A stretch of 64,000 nucleotides of DNA. It comes from Carboxylicivirga sediminis. GTDB taxonomy: Bacteria; Bacteroidota; Bacteroidia; Bacteroidales; Marinilabiliaceae. The stretch is from positions 108,112-172,111 of the forward strand of contig NZ_JAGTAR010000007.1 in the NCBI RefSeq assembly GCF_018156225.1, written 5' to 3'. Shown here piece by piece: positions 34,279-43,058 of the stretch. The notes beneath the pieces were generated by a model. That model had not been told where the DNA came from. It saw only the letters and a program-made list of their open reading frames with translations, and made no database searches. The translations under genes were made by a program, and so were the position numbers. Within the stretch, counting starts at the first letter, position 1; each line of letters opens with the position of its first letter.

Positions 34279-34920
34279 ATGTCTACAATTTTTCTTGATC
34301 TGCCTCTTATTGAATGGATAGGCTACGGAGCCTCTACATTGGTGTTAATATCACTTAGCCTTTCTTCCATTGTTAAACTTAGAGTTTACAACCTGATTGG
34401 TTCAGCATTATTTTCATTCTATGGTTTCTATATTGAAGCATTGCCAGTTGGGATAATGAACTTGATAATCTGTTTTTTTAATATCTATTACCTGAGGACT
34501 TTACTGTTTAAGAAAGAGATTTTTGACGGCATATGGATGACAGCAAAAGATGAGTTTGTTACCCTGTTTGTTAATCGACACATGAAGGATATTCAGCGCT
34601 TCTTTCCGGATTTCACTCCTGAATCCATAAATAATTGCCACATTCTTATGGCTATGCGCGATATGAATGTGGCGGGCGTATTTGTTACTTCACAAGCACA
34701 AGATGGTAATTCGCAAGTAGTGCTGGACTATGTAACACCTCAATATCGCGATTATAAAACAGGTAGGTACCTGCTTAAACGCTTTAATAGAGCATTTATA
34801 GATAAGGGCGTCAACCGGCTAACAAGTTCAACCCAAAATGAATCGCACATTAAATACCTGAAGAATATTGGATTCAGACCAACGGTAACAGATGATACTT
34901 ATGCTCTCGAATTAAATTGA
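34279..34920 (+). CDS. YgjV-like membrane domain fused to a GNAT-like domain
   Basis: A 213-residue protein with two parts. Residues about 8-75 form three hydrophobic helices (WIGYGASTLVLISLSLSS, NLIGSALFSFYGFYIEA, GIMNLIICFFNIYYLRTLL), similar to the small inner-membrane YgjV-type domain. Residues about 90-213 look like a cytosolic GNAT-type domain: LMAMRDMNVAGVFVTS, VVLDYVTPQYRDYKTGRYLLKRF, then a terminal RLTSSTQNESHIKYLKNIGFR. The YVTPQYRDYKTGRYLL segment is at the acyl-CoA binding place, but the usual Q/RxxGxG/A is modified (YRDYKTGRY). Fusion of a membrane anchor and acetyltransferase-like part is unusual. Function unknown. Confidence 0.7.
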   Translation: MSTIFLDLPLIEWIGYGASTLVLISLSLSSIVKLRVYNLIGSALFSFYGFYIEALPVGIMNLIICFFNIYYLRTLLFKKEIFDGIWMTAKDEFVTLFVNRHMKDIQRFFPDFTPESINNCHILMAMRDMNVAGVFVTSQAQDGNSQVVLDYVTPQYRDYKTGRYLLKRFNRAFIDKGVNRLTSSTQNESHIKYLKNIGFRPTVTDDTYALELN

Positions 34921-34941
34921 AAGTTGATGACTACTCCTTAA

Positions 34942-35790
34942 TTATTCAATAAAATCTTTAAGCTCACGTTTGCAAGCTCTCTGATTACGGGGCTTTACCG
35001 GCAGAGAGTCACGATTAAGCAGCTTTTGATACAAATCATGGCACATTACAATACCAATGTCAAGTAATGCTTTTTTTTCTTTGTGTGTAATGGATGAAAG
35101 ACAAGTGATAGGGTGTAAATTCTCCAGCTCAATCCAGTCCTTCAGGTTGCCTTTGCTAGGGTAATCCCAGCCAAGTAATGTAAGACCATAATCTCGCCCA
35201 AATTTGATAGCATCTTCTGTAAAGCGTGTATTGGTAATAATCCACCCTTGTGTATTGGTGTTTTTAAGTTGTTCATCAAAATGCCTTACCCGATTAAGAT
35301 CATCGAAACGTGAACGAATATACATCGGAACTATCACGTTGGTTTTAGTCCCCTGGTAATTATGGAATTTACACTCAACAAATATGTGTTTGTGCTTGTT
35401 GATGGCTACAACATCAATTTCGTGGCGTACACTATAGCCGTTCACCAGTTTACCTACTTCCACTTTAAACCCCCTTGCTTTAAACAGCTCTCCTATAAAG
35501 TATTCAAAAGGATATCCCGAAGGGCCTAATTGCAAAACAGCCTGCTTTAGGCGGTAGTTAACAGCCGTTTTACGCTCTTGCTTTTGAAGCATCTGGTAGG
35601 CTTTTCTGTATATTTCACTGGTAAGCATACCGTCGTGTAATTCAAGGCTGATGGCTTGCAGTATTTGGTTAGCTAATGCTTCGCTGGCGCCCGAGCGAAT
35701 TAGCGAACCAATAAGTTTTTGTCCTTCAAAATACACTTTCTCTCCTGATGCCTTTTCGATAAGGTAGTTGGATAACGACTTGGTGTGCAT
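34942..35790 (-). CDS. ATP-cone protein with Mrr/PD-(D/E)XK nuclease domain
   Basis: A 282-residue protein. Residues 1-75 match an ATP-cone (nucleotide-sensing) domain: LIEKASGEKVYFEGQKLIGSLIRSGAS-like opening, then TSEIYRKAYQML. Residues about 90-215 form a restriction-endonuclease-like domain: FEYFIGELFKARGFKVEVGK, then HEIDVVAINKHKHIFVECKFHN, where E, D and ECK make up the PD-(D/E)XK active site. The C-terminus (about 220-282) is helical (HPITCLSSITHKEKKALLDIG) and may be a helix-hairpin-helix DNA contact. It is like Mrr-type nucleases but has a nucleotide-binding switch. No methyltransferase lies nearby, so it is not an ordinary restriction-modification pair. Known in Bacteroidota; role unknown. 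Confidence 0.8.
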   Translation of the reverse strand: MHTKSLSNYLIEKASGEKVYFEGQKLIGSLIRSGASEALANQILQAISLELHDGMLTSEIYRKAYQMLQKQERKTAVNYRLKQAVLQLGPSGYPFEYFIGELFKARGFKVEVGKLVNGYSVRHEIDVVAINKHKHIFVECKFHNYQGTKTNVIVPMYIRSRFDDLNRVRHFDEQLKNTNTQGWIITNTRFTEDAIKFGRDYGLTLLGWDYPSKGNLKDWIELENLHPITCLSSITHKEKKALLDIGIVMCHDLYQKLLNRDSLPVKPRNQRACKRELKDFIE

Positions 35791-36044
35791 ATATTGCGTT
35801 TTTGGTAAAGATAGAAGAAATATCGATGTGCGGGTCTTTGTTATCGATGATTGCAGTAATAGAAATCATGTAATGGCACCATATGAAAGGTTTCGCATGC
35901 AGATAGACATTATAACAGACAGATGTATGAATCTGAAATATGATTGCAGCTTATCATAGATGCTGTCATACGCATTCAAGCATAGGATAAGCCATTATGA
36001 AATAGACTTACTGGTAATATTTGCCACCTGCTTATAGAAGCAGA

Positions 36045-36734
36045 TTAATCCATTCTTTTAAGTTTGATAACTACCAGATTATCACTGATTAAAAAGAGAT
36101 TCTGATTGAATCTGAAATAGGCATTTACACTTTCCAAAGTCGTCAGGTAGGTATCTTCCAGATCCTGATTAGGACATATCATTTTAGTAGCTATAAGGTT
36201 TTCAAATGTTATCGCATTTGAACTTTCTGAGGTGGTGAACTGACCTCTGAAATCGTTACAGCCAGCTTTGCCAAGCAGTGTTTTTTCAGCCACATTAAGT
36301 TCCAGAGTTTGCTCGCATTGCTTCGATAGCGGGTTGATGCCGTTCAACTCAACCACGCCCCATATATCGTGCAGGTTGGTGGCTTTAGGACCATATGCTT
36401 TCGATTCGACAATTTCTATAAGTTCATAGGCTAAACTACTTGCATCGGTGGGTACATCTTTTAGTGTAGTCTCCTTTACCTTAAGAGTATATTCAATACC
36501 TGCCTCATGCGTAAAACCTTTAATGGTAGAGTAGAAGTACTCCCAATTACTTTCTGGTGTTTTTTTTACTAGCAGGCATTGCATAGGCGCAACTCCAACG
36601 CAACTCACTTTATATGGAGCGATGTAATAGGTTGAAATATGGTCTGTTTCACCACTATCTTTTTGTTTCTTATTATTCTGAAAAGAACAAGCTGTTAATG
36701 ATACGAAGAGAGCTAAGTACAATAAAAGTTTCAT
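36045..36734 (-). CDS. lipoprotein with DUF4377 and META domains
   Basis: A 229-residue lipoprotein. The signal MKLLLYLALFVSLTAC ends with the lipidated Cys16. Residues about 35-110 are DUF4377: YYIAPYKVSCVGVAPMQCLLV with two Cys, then WEYFYSTIKGFTHEAGIEYTLKV. Residues about 120-229 are a META (HslJ-like) domain: IWGVVELNGINPL, GKAGCNDFRGQF, FENLIATKMICPNQDLE. HslJ-type proteins are heat-inducible outer-membrane lipoproteins of unknown mechanism. The gene ends the minus-strand unit with the polysaccharide kinase and exporter, 54 bp downstream of the kinase stop. Confidence 0.85.
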   Translation of the reverse strand: MKLLLYLALFVSLTACSFQNNKKQKDSGETDHISTYYIAPYKVSCVGVAPMQCLLVKKTPESNWEYFYSTIKGFTHEAGIEYTLKVKETTLKDVPTDASSLAYELIEIVESKAYGPKATNLHDIWGVVELNGINPLSKQCEQTLELNVAEKTLLGKAGCNDFRGQFTTSESSNAITFENLIATKMICPNQDLEDTYLTTLESVNAYFRFNQNLFLISDNLVVIKLKRMD

Positions 36735-36788
36735 AATAAAGACTGATTTAGTTTGGTCTAATTTACTTTATTTTTTACTTAAATACAT

Positions 36789-39173
36789 TTATTCTTCGTA
36801 GTAGCCATAGCCATATCCGTAACCATATCCATAGCCATATCCATAGCCATATTTACTTCGTTTAACTTGCAGGTCATTAATTAAGATACCCACATTGGAT
36901 ATATCTTCTTCGTGCATGTTTTTAATGGTTTGCGCAAGTACAGACTTAATGGTATGCTGTTGCCTAACCAGGAAGATGAGCGTGTCAGTATGTCTGGCTA
37001 ATAAATAAGGATCAGATACAATGCCCATTGGCGGCGTGTCAATGATAATGATATCAAATTCAGATTTTAATTTATTCAATAGTTCTCTGGTCTTTTCAGA
37101 GCTGATTAGTTCCGATGGGTTAGGTGGTATATTGCCTGTAGGGACAATTATCAAATTGTCCTGTCCCGAATCAAATAGAATCTCTTCGTAGCTTACTTTA
37201 CCTATCAGATAGTTTGATATACCCATTCTGCCATTTACGTCAAAAATCTTGTTCAAGCCGGGCTTACGAAGGTCAAAACCTAATAGAGCTGTTTTCTTGC
37301 CACTTAATGCAAATGCCGCAGCCATGTTAAGTGCACAAAATGTTTTTCCTTCCCCAGGCATAGATGACGAAACGCCTATTATTGGTGAGCTTATTCCTTT
37401 ATTCATAAATTCAATACGTGTTCTAACACGACGGAATGTTTCGGTAACAACCGATTTCGGATGAGCACTAACGACGTTACTCTCATCATTCTTGTTATGA
37501 ATAATGTTTCCTACTACAGGCAAGGAAGTGATGCGTTCGACATCCTCGATATCAATTATTTTATTATTCAGGATTTGGCGTAGTGCCAGAAATACCAATG
37601 GAATTAATACACCTAAAAGTAGAGCCTTCTTTTTATTACCTGCTGTATCCGGAGAAATTTGCCCTGCATATCTTGCGCTTTCAAGCACCTGATGGTCGGG
37701 TGTGTTTGAGGCTTTTTGAATTTGGGCTTCGGATTGCTTTCTTAACAAATAAGTGTATACTTCATTGCTGAGCTCAAACTTTCTTTCGATGCCCAATAGT
37801 CTTCGCTCCGTTTCGGGCAAGCTGTTAAGGGCTTGTTCATTGGTGTTTTTATCCTGCACGAGACGAGCCTTGTTTTCTTCCAATATGCTTAACTGGCTGC
37901 CTATTGTTTTTAGTAATGTTTTACGGGCAATCTCAATCTGGTTTTCAATATCCCGATTGGTAAGGTTCAATTCTTCGCCATAGGAACTTATAACCGTAAG
38001 ACGCTGAGAATTGAGTTCCATTATGGATTTTATTTGCTCACTTAATAACGTGTTTTCTGTTTCGTACATGGCAGGTGCAAGCACGTTTTCACTGTCAATG
38101 GTATTGGCAAAATAATTGCGCAAATACAAATAGTAGCTGCGTTTGATTTCTATTTCGGTTAGTTTTTGCTCAATTTCCTGCATACTGCCAAAAAGGAACT
38201 CAGCTTTGGCTGAAACACTCTGGATGCGGTTGTTGGTTCTGAACTGACTAAGCTCAGTCCCGGTCAACTGCAATGTATCGGCAATAACCACTAATTGCTG
38301 ACTGATAAAATCAATTGTATTTGTTGCAATTAGGTTTTTTTGTCTAAGGTTATTGGCAATAAACACTTCGGCAAGTTTATTTAAGAATACGATGTTTTTT
38401 GAATTGTTTTTGCCGGTAACTGATACCCTGATTATGGATGAACCTTCGTTTGGTAACTGTGCATGTAATTGGCCTTTAAACTGTCCTGCCAATTGACGGG
38501 GGTGATTAAAAATAAAGTATTGTTCAATTTTAGAACTGTAGTTTTCAACTCGGGGTACAATAGTAAACGATGCCCAAGGAGTAATCAATTGTTCGTTATA
38601 GTTGATGGTAGCCTCAAATTGAATTGGCCCTGTTGAACCTTTTGCTTCAGGATTACTGTAAACGACCGTACTGGCTGGCACCTCTGTGTTAACAGTTACT
38701 TTGCATTGCGTCCTGTTAATGGGGGTAATGTAAATGGGAATATTCTGAAGTTGAGGATGTGTTGAATCGAACTGCACATGGTAATTGGCATTTCTGTACA
38801 TTTCTGTATTTTTTAATCGTCCCTCAGCAAAATAACTAACGTGAAAGTCCAGCTTATCAATTGTTTGCTGAATAACATCCCACGATGTCAGAATGGCAAT
38901 CTGGTTATCAACGCTCCTTTGTCCGGGTGTTAAACCAAAGCCTTGCATAATGTCATTCTTAGGCATCACATCGCCTCGTTCTTCCATTAAAAGTGTAATA
39001 GTGGCTCGGTATACAGGATGTATATAGCGATGAATCATAAATACTGTAAACAGGCTGATAGGCACAGTAATGGCGAATAACCACCAGTAACGCATTAAGT
39101 CCTGAATAAAGCGCTTTATGTCAATATTAAATAACGAAGTATTGGCTTGGGAATGTTGGTTTTCCAGCGACAT
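36789..39173 (-). CDS. Wzz/Wzc-type tyrosine autokinase for exopolysaccharide
   Basis: A BY-kinase of 794 residues that controls polysaccharide polymerisation and export. It has an N-terminal Wzz domain with a membrane helix (about 30-50, YWWLFAITVPISLFTVFMI), a long periplasmic coiled-coil region (about 270-480), a second helix after GNKKKALLLGVLIPLVFLALRQ, and a cytosolic kinase. The kinase has Walker A SSMPGEGKTFCALNMAAAFA (about residue 605), Walker A' with GFDLRKPGL, and Walker B DIIIIDTPPMGIVSDP. The C-terminal tail is eight Tyr-Gly pairs followed by Tyr-Tyr-Glu-Glu, ten tyrosines in 18 residues, the site where such kinases autophosphorylate. The Wza-like exporter gene lies 5 nt upstream in the same direction. 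Confidence 0.93.
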   Translation of the reverse strand: MSLENQHSQANTSLFNIDIKRFIQDLMRYWWLFAITVPISLFTVFMIHRYIHPVYRATITLLMEERGDVMPKNDIMQGFGLTPGQRSVDNQIAILTSWDVIQQTIDKLDFHVSYFAEGRLKNTEMYRNANYHVQFDSTHPQLQNIPIYITPINRTQCKVTVNTEVPASTVVYSNPEAKGSTGPIQFEATINYNEQLITPWASFTIVPRVENYSSKIEQYFIFNHPRQLAGQFKGQLHAQLPNEGSSIIRVSVTGKNNSKNIVFLNKLAEVFIANNLRQKNLIATNTIDFISQQLVVIADTLQLTGTELSQFRTNNRIQSVSAKAEFLFGSMQEIEQKLTEIEIKRSYYLYLRNYFANTIDSENVLAPAMYETENTLLSEQIKSIMELNSQRLTVISSYGEELNLTNRDIENQIEIARKTLLKTIGSQLSILEENKARLVQDKNTNEQALNSLPETERRLLGIERKFELSNEVYTYLLRKQSEAQIQKASNTPDHQVLESARYAGQISPDTAGNKKKALLLGVLIPLVFLALRQILNNKIIDIEDVERITSLPVVGNIIHNKNDESNVVSAHPKSVVTETFRRVRTRIEFMNKGISSPIIGVSSSMPGEGKTFCALNMAAAFALSGKKTALLGFDLRKPGLNKIFDVNGRMGISNYLIGKVSYEEILFDSGQDNLIIVPTGNIPPNPSELISSEKTRELLNKLKSEFDIIIIDTPPMGIVSDPYLLARHTDTLIFLVRQQHTIKSVLAQTIKNMHEEDISNVGILINDLQVKRSKYGYGYGYGYGYGYGYGYYEE
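36798..36851 (-). repeat. hexamer repeat coding for the Tyr-Gly kinase tail
   Basis: Eighteen codons (residues 775-792 of the kinase) alternate Tyr and Gly. The DNA is a run of 6-bp units of the forms TATGGC, TATGGA, TATGGT and TACGGA. A gain or loss of units would stay in frame and change the number of phosphorylatable Tyr residues. Confidence 0.85.
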
Positions 39174-39178
39174 AGAGT

Positions 39179-39958
39179 TTAATTAATAACTGTTTGTAGG
39201 GTTAAGTATAGTGCAAGTAAGGTAGTTATTATTCCAATGGAGAAAGATTCTCCTATGCCAAATTGCTTGGCTTTCATCGGACGAACATATAGCATGTCGT
39301 TGGGATAGATATAATAATACTCTGAATTGATGATGTTTTTATCTGTCAGGTCAATTTCATAAGTAACAGGTCCTTCTGGCATTTGCCTTACTAATTGTAG
39401 CTTTCGCTGTTTACCAAATGGTGTGATACCACCAGCTTGTGCTACGGCTTCAAATATGGTTATTTGTTCGCGCTGCATGGTTTGTACGCCTTGATTTCGG
39501 AATTCACCCAGTGCTGTAAAAGTGTTGGAGGCCAACCTGAAAGTGAGGTTATACTCCTTTAAAAACGGTTTTAAGGCGTCCTGCACTTTTGCTTTACCCA
39601 TTTTTACATTACAGCCATCCAGGTTAATAAGTCCAACATAAGGAAAATCGATGTTCATCGAATCATCTATCTGGTAGTAAAAGAAGTTTTGGTTGCGCTG
39701 CATATTGCCCGAATTGCTGGCATTTTGATTGAAAAACTCCGATATCTTAGGATCGGGCGTTGACACATTAATAAATAGATAGTCATTGGGCTGCAGAAAA
39801 TATTTATCAGTAATATTATCGAGTGGATTATAAGGATTTTCGTATTTTTTTTCAGTGCTTTTATCCTGAAGCAAAACATATTCCTTCTGAGGGATACATC
39901 CGGTAAATAATGATGCAGCAACTGCTAAACAGCCTAAATAAATTTTTAGGTTTTTCAT
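39179..39958 (-). CDS. polysaccharide export (Wza-like) lipoprotein
   Basis: An outer-membrane exporter of 259 residues for capsular or exopolysaccharide. The lipoprotein signal is MKNLKIYLGCLAVAASLFTGC. The mature part holds the Poly_export domain (YFLQPNDYLFINVSTPDPKISEFFNQ) and a SLBB-like repeat (TFTALGEFRNQGVQTMQREQITIFEAVAQAGG). It ends with YVRPMKAKQFGIGES and a hydrophobic helix, the usual C-terminus of Bacteroidota Wza homologues. I chose the ATG at 39958 since it begins the lipoprotein signal. The ATG at 39994 would put 12 extra residues in front. The kinase gene follows 5 nt later, so the two form the core export/regulation pair. The polymer itself is not encoded here. Confidence 0.9.
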   Translation of the reverse strand: MKNLKIYLGCLAVAASLFTGCIPQKEYVLLQDKSTEKKYENPYNPLDNITDKYFLQPNDYLFINVSTPDPKISEFFNQNASNSGNMQRNQNFFYYQIDDSMNIDFPYVGLINLDGCNVKMGKAKVQDALKPFLKEYNLTFRLASNTFTALGEFRNQGVQTMQREQITIFEAVAQAGGITPFGKQRKLQLVRQMPEGPVTYEIDLTDKNIINSEYYYIYPNDMLYVRPMKAKQFGIGESFSIGIITTLLALYLTLQTVIN

Positions 39959-40331
39959 AGGGTTGATTTGAGCGACGTTTTTCAGATTAATCATTTGGTA
40001 CTGTCGTGAATAGTCTACCTTTTAAAAGTAGAAAAAAGAACTTGTATAAAATATTCTAGCAACAAAAATATACTTTTATTCTTTATTGTTAATCCCAATT
40101 AATGGTATGTAAGATTTAAATTATGGAGAAAGGTATTTAAGCTTATATCAAAGAGAGAAACATGGGTGTTTGTTAAATGGTTGTTTTTGAGAGTTATGTA
40201 AATGAATAGCCTAAAGTTTGTTAAACCAAGTAATTTGCTTACCAATTAATTCTTTTGAGTTATAAATAAAATCTATCAACTATCTCTTATAATTTTTTAA
40301 TTTTGCAGCAAATTTATAAATAGTAACAGGA
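39959..40331. other. 373-bp divergent intergenic region
   Basis: AT-rich region between the divergent exporter and ffh genes. It contains a TATTTTTG on the minus strand at 40063-40070 (about 105 bp from the exporter ATG) and TAATTTTG on the plus strand at 40298-40305. No gene is supported. Confidence 0.5.
40298..40305 (+). promoter_or_regulatory. putative -7 box for ffh
   Basis: TAATTTTG is an exact TAnnTTTG match 27 bp upstream of the ffh ATG, giving a short leader. No TTG is seen at 17-20 nt further upstream. Confidence 0.4.
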
Positions 40332-41669
40332 ATGTTTGAGAATCTAAGCGAAAGGCTCGAGAAGTCATTTAAGCTATTGAAAGGTGAAAGTAAAATCACC
40401 GAACTGAATATTGCCGAGACACTAAAAGATATACGTCGTGCATTATTGGATGCTGATGTTAACTATAAAACTGCCAAAACCTTTACCGAAACAGTTAAGC
40501 AAAAGGCCATGGGCCAAAATGTGCTAAATGCTGTTAAGCCGGGTGAGATGATGGTAAAGCTGGTTCACGATGAACTGGCTGTATTGATGGGGGGAACTTC
40601 TACCGACATCAACCTCAAGGGTAGTCCAAGTATTATTTTGATTGCCGGTTTACAAGGTTCTGGTAAAACAACATTTACCGGTAAACTGGCTAATCTCTTA
40701 AAAACAAAACGCAGTAAGAATCCTCTATTAGTTGCTGGTGACGTTTATCGTCCGGCAGCTATTAACCAGTTACAGGTACTGGGTGAGCAAATTGGCACTA
40801 CCGTTTATACAGAAGAGGGCTGTAAAGATCCTGTAAAGCTGGCCAAAGATGGTATTGCAGTGGCTAAAAAGGGTGCCCATGATGTGGTAATAATTGATAC
40901 CGCGGGTCGTTTAGCCATTGACGAGCAGATGATGGAGGAGATTTCAGCAGTTAAGAAAGCTGTTAATCCAGATGAGATTCTGTTTGTAGTTGACTCCATG
41001 ACCGGACAGGATGCTGTTAATACAGCAAAAGAGTTTAACGATCGCCTAGACTTTGATGGAGTAGTGTTAACAAAGCTTGATGGTGATACCCGAGGTGGTG
41101 CTGCCCTTTCCATTCGAAGTGTGGTTGACAAACCCATTAAGTTTGTTGGTACGGGTGAGAAGATGGAAGCACTGGATGTGTTTCACCCTAACCGTATGGC
41201 CGACCGTATCTTGGGTATGGGTGATATTGTTTCACTTGTAGAGCGTGCCCAAGAACAATATGATGAAGAGGAAGCCAGAAAGCTGCAGAAGAAGATAGCC
41301 AAAAACCAGTTCAATTTTGATGATTTTCTGAAACAGATTCAGCAAATCAAAAAGATGGGTAATCTGAAGGATTTGGCAGCAATGATTCCAGGAATGGGTA
41401 AGATGCTTAAAAATATTGATTTTGATGATGATGCTTTCAAAGGTATCGAAGCAATTATTCGTTCAATGACACCGGCCGAACGCGAACAGCCATCTATTAT
41501 TGATGGAAGTCGTAAAAAGCGAATCGCGGCTGGTAGTGGAACAACCATACAGGAAGTTAATCGACTCATTAAGCAATTTGATGATACCCGGAAGGTGATG
41601 AAGATGATGACCACGGGTAATAAAATGGGCAAGATGATGGGTAAGATGCCAATAGGTAAACGCCGATAA
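40332..41669 (+). CDS. ffh: signal recognition particle protein Ffh (SRP54)
   Basis: The GTPase that, with 4.5S RNA, recognises signal sequences on nascent chains and hands them to FtsY. The 445-residue product has the N domain (ITELNIAETLKDIRRALLDADVNY), the G domain with Walker A LIAGLQGSGKTTFTGKLA (about residue 105), VAGDVYRPAAINQL, IIDTAGRLAIDEQMM, LTKLDGDTRGGAALS and GTGEKMEALDVFHP, and a C-terminal M domain (about 300-445) with Met-rich helices ending MTTGNKMGKMMGKMPIG that bind RNA and signal peptides. The length is normal. Strong terminator downstream, and folD follows. Confidence 0.97.
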   Translation: MFENLSERLEKSFKLLKGESKITELNIAETLKDIRRALLDADVNYKTAKTFTETVKQKAMGQNVLNAVKPGEMMVKLVHDELAVLMGGTSTDINLKGSPSIILIAGLQGSGKTTFTGKLANLLKTKRSKNPLLVAGDVYRPAAINQLQVLGEQIGTTVYTEEGCKDPVKLAKDGIAVAKKGAHDVVIIDTAGRLAIDEQMMEEISAVKKAVNPDEILFVVDSMTGQDAVNTAKEFNDRLDFDGVVLTKLDGDTRGGAALSIRSVVDKPIKFVGTGEKMEALDVFHPNRMADRILGMGDIVSLVERAQEQYDEEEARKLQKKIAKNQFNFDDFLKQIQQIKKMGNLKDLAAMIPGMGKMLKNIDFDDDAFKGIEAIIRSMTPAEREQPSIIDGSRKKRIAAGSGTTIQEVNRLIKQFDDTRKVMKMMTTGNKMGKMMGKMPIGKRR

Positions 41670-41685
41670 ATAAAGAACTTTGGAA

Positions 41686-41713
41686 AAAGAAGCACGCTTG
41701 TGCTTCTTTTTTT
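41686..41713 (+). terminator. rho-independent terminator after ffh
   Basis: AAAGAAGCAC and GTGCTTCTTT form a perfect 10-bp stem with a 4-nt loop and a T run, 16 bp past the ffh stop. It lies before the folD ATG, so folD must have its own promoter or use read-through. Confidence 0.85.
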
Positions 41714-41739
41714 ATATACAAACCCGAAAAATGATAACC

Positions 41740-42621
41740 ATGCAACTGATTGATGGAAAATTAACATCTAAAGAAGTACGTAAGGAAATTGCTGCTGAAG
41801 TAGAAGCTATTAAAGCTAAAGGAGGCAAAATACCTCATTTGGCTGCCATACTTGTTGGGCATGATGGTGGCAGTGAATCATATGTATCTGGAAAAATGAA
41901 AGCCTGTGAAGAAGTGGGCTTCAAATCCAGCTTAATACGTTATGAAGATGATGTAGCCGAAGAAACGCTGTTAGCCAAAGTAAAAGAGCTGAATAATGAT
42001 CCTGATATTGATGGATTTATAGTGCAGTTGCCACTTCCAAAACATATTAATGAAGATAAAGTGAATGAAACCATTGATCCGCGTAAAGATGTAGATGGAT
42101 TTCATCCTGTTAATGTTGGTCGCATGACTATCGGTATGCCAGCATTCATTTCTGCCACACCTCAAGGTATTATGGAGTTGCTGAAACGTCACGATATCGA
42201 GACATCTGGTAAGCATGTAGTGGTTATTGGACGTAGTAACATTGTTGGTCGTCCTATGAGTGTTTTATTATCTCAAAAAGGCAATCCTGGTAACGCTACT
42301 GTTACAGTGGCACACAGCCGCACCGCCAACCTTAAAGAGTTGTGTCTTCAGGCCGATATTATTATTGCTGCCATTGGTTCACCGGGTTTTGTTAAAGGTG
42401 ATATGGTGAAAGAAGGAGCAGTTGTAATTGATGTGGGTACAACACGCGTAGAAGCGCCTGATACAAAATCCGGATGGCGTTTAAAAGGTGATGTATTATT
42501 TGATGAAGTGGCCCCGAAATGTTCATATATTACACCAGTACCTGGAGGTGTTGGTCCTATGACCATTACCTCGTTAATCATTAACACCTTGAAATCAGCT
42601 AAGAAGGAGATTTATAGTTAA
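41740..42621 (+). CDS. folD: methylenetetrahydrofolate dehydrogenase/cyclohydrolase
   Basis: A bifunctional cytosolic enzyme of one-carbon metabolism. It oxidises 5,10-methylene-THF to methenyl-THF (NADP+) and hydrolyses that to 10-formyl-THF. The 293-residue protein has [26 protein letters not shown] with the catalytic Yxxx[55 protein letters not shown] and the final [17 protein letters not shown] chose the ATG at 41740, which gives the usual length. ATG at 41731 adds three residues, and a frame from 41680 begins inside the ffh terminator and is rejected. Confidence 0.95.
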   Translation: MQLIDGKLTSKEVRKEIAAEVEAIKAKGGKIPHLAAILVGHDGGSESYVSGKMKACEEVGFKSSLIRYEDDVAEETLLAKVKELNNDPDIDGFIVQLPLPKHINEDKVNETIDPRKDVDGFHPVNVGRMTIGMPAFISATPQGIMELLKRHDIETSGKHVVVIGRSNIVGRPMSVLLSQKGNPGNATVTVAHSRTANLKELCLQADIIIAAIGSPGFVKGDMVKEGAVVIDVGTTRVEAPDTKSGWRLKGDVLFDEVAPKCSYITPVPGGVGPMTITSLIINTLKSAKKEIYS

Positions 42622-42648
42622 GAAACTTATCCAATATAAATGGGGGAG

Positions 42649-42676
42649 GCTGATAGTTTGACTATCAGCTTTTTTT
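42649..42676 (+). terminator. rho-independent terminator after folD
   Basis: GCTGATAGT and ACTATCAGC (9-bp perfect stem, 3-nt loop) are followed by seven T, 27 bp after the folD stop. Confidence 0.9.
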
Positions 42677-42750
42677 ATATATGTTGTGGATGATAAAACA
42701 GCGACATTGATTAATAACTTCCATACGTTGAATTTATTATCAAACCATAA

Positions 42751-42783
42751 AAAAGAGGATAACCATAATGGTTATCCTCTTTT
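42751..42783 (-). terminator. long palindrome, terminator of the cold-shock gene (possibly bidirectional)
   Basis: Sixteen bases (42751-42766) match the reverse complement of 42768-42783 exactly: AAAAGAGGATAACCAT and ATGGTTATCCTCTTTT. It lies 28 bp after the cold-shock gene stop, between convergent genes, with A/T-rich flanks on both sides. Confidence 0.85.
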
Positions 42784-42811
42784 AAAGGTACAGTAATAAA
42801 AACTTATATAG

Positions 42812-43000
42812 TTATACAACTTTCACATTTACAGCATTTAAGCCTTTTTTACCTTCTTGCAGATCAAATTCTACCTCGTCACCTTCACGAATTTCATCAA
42901 TTAATCCAGTAACGTGTACAAAGTGTTCTTTGCCATTTTCTTCAGTGATAAAGCCAAAACCTTTTGAGTCATTGAAGAATTTTACTTTTCCTTTATTCAT
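42812..43000 (-). CDS. cold-shock domain protein (CspA family)
   Basis: A 62-residue single-strand nucleic-acid chaperone made of one OB-fold. RNP1 is KGFGFI (residues 13-18) and RNP2 is HFVHVT, with Val in place of the usual Phe after the His and Thr in place of Ser. NKGKVKFFNDSKGFGFI, GDEVEFDLQEGKKGLNAVNV are standard for the family. The promoter TTG-N18-TATGTTTG lies 30 bp upstream, giving a short leader of about 25 nt. That differs from long cold-responsive leaders and suggests constitutive or growth-linked expression. Confidence 0.93.
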   Translation of the reverse strand: MNKGKVKFFNDSKGFGFITEENGKEHFVHVTGLIDEIREGDEVEFDLQEGKKGLNAVNVKVV

Positions 43001-43029
43001 CTTATTTTGTTGAAATTATAATATGACAA

Positions 43030-43058
43030 CAAACATACATTAATAAACTTAGTTTCAA
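43030..43058 (-). promoter_or_regulatory. consensus Bacteroidota promoter of the cold-shock gene
   Basis: On the minus strand TTG (43056-43058), an 18-nt spacer, then TATGTTTG (43030-43037), an exact match to the -33 TTG and -7 TAnnTTTG elements. The ATG is 30 bp downstream. Confidence 0.8.

Noticed and set aside
34942..35790. Restriction-modification system
   Set aside because: Only the nuclease is present. No methyltransferase or specificity gene is nearby, and the ATP-cone points to another role.
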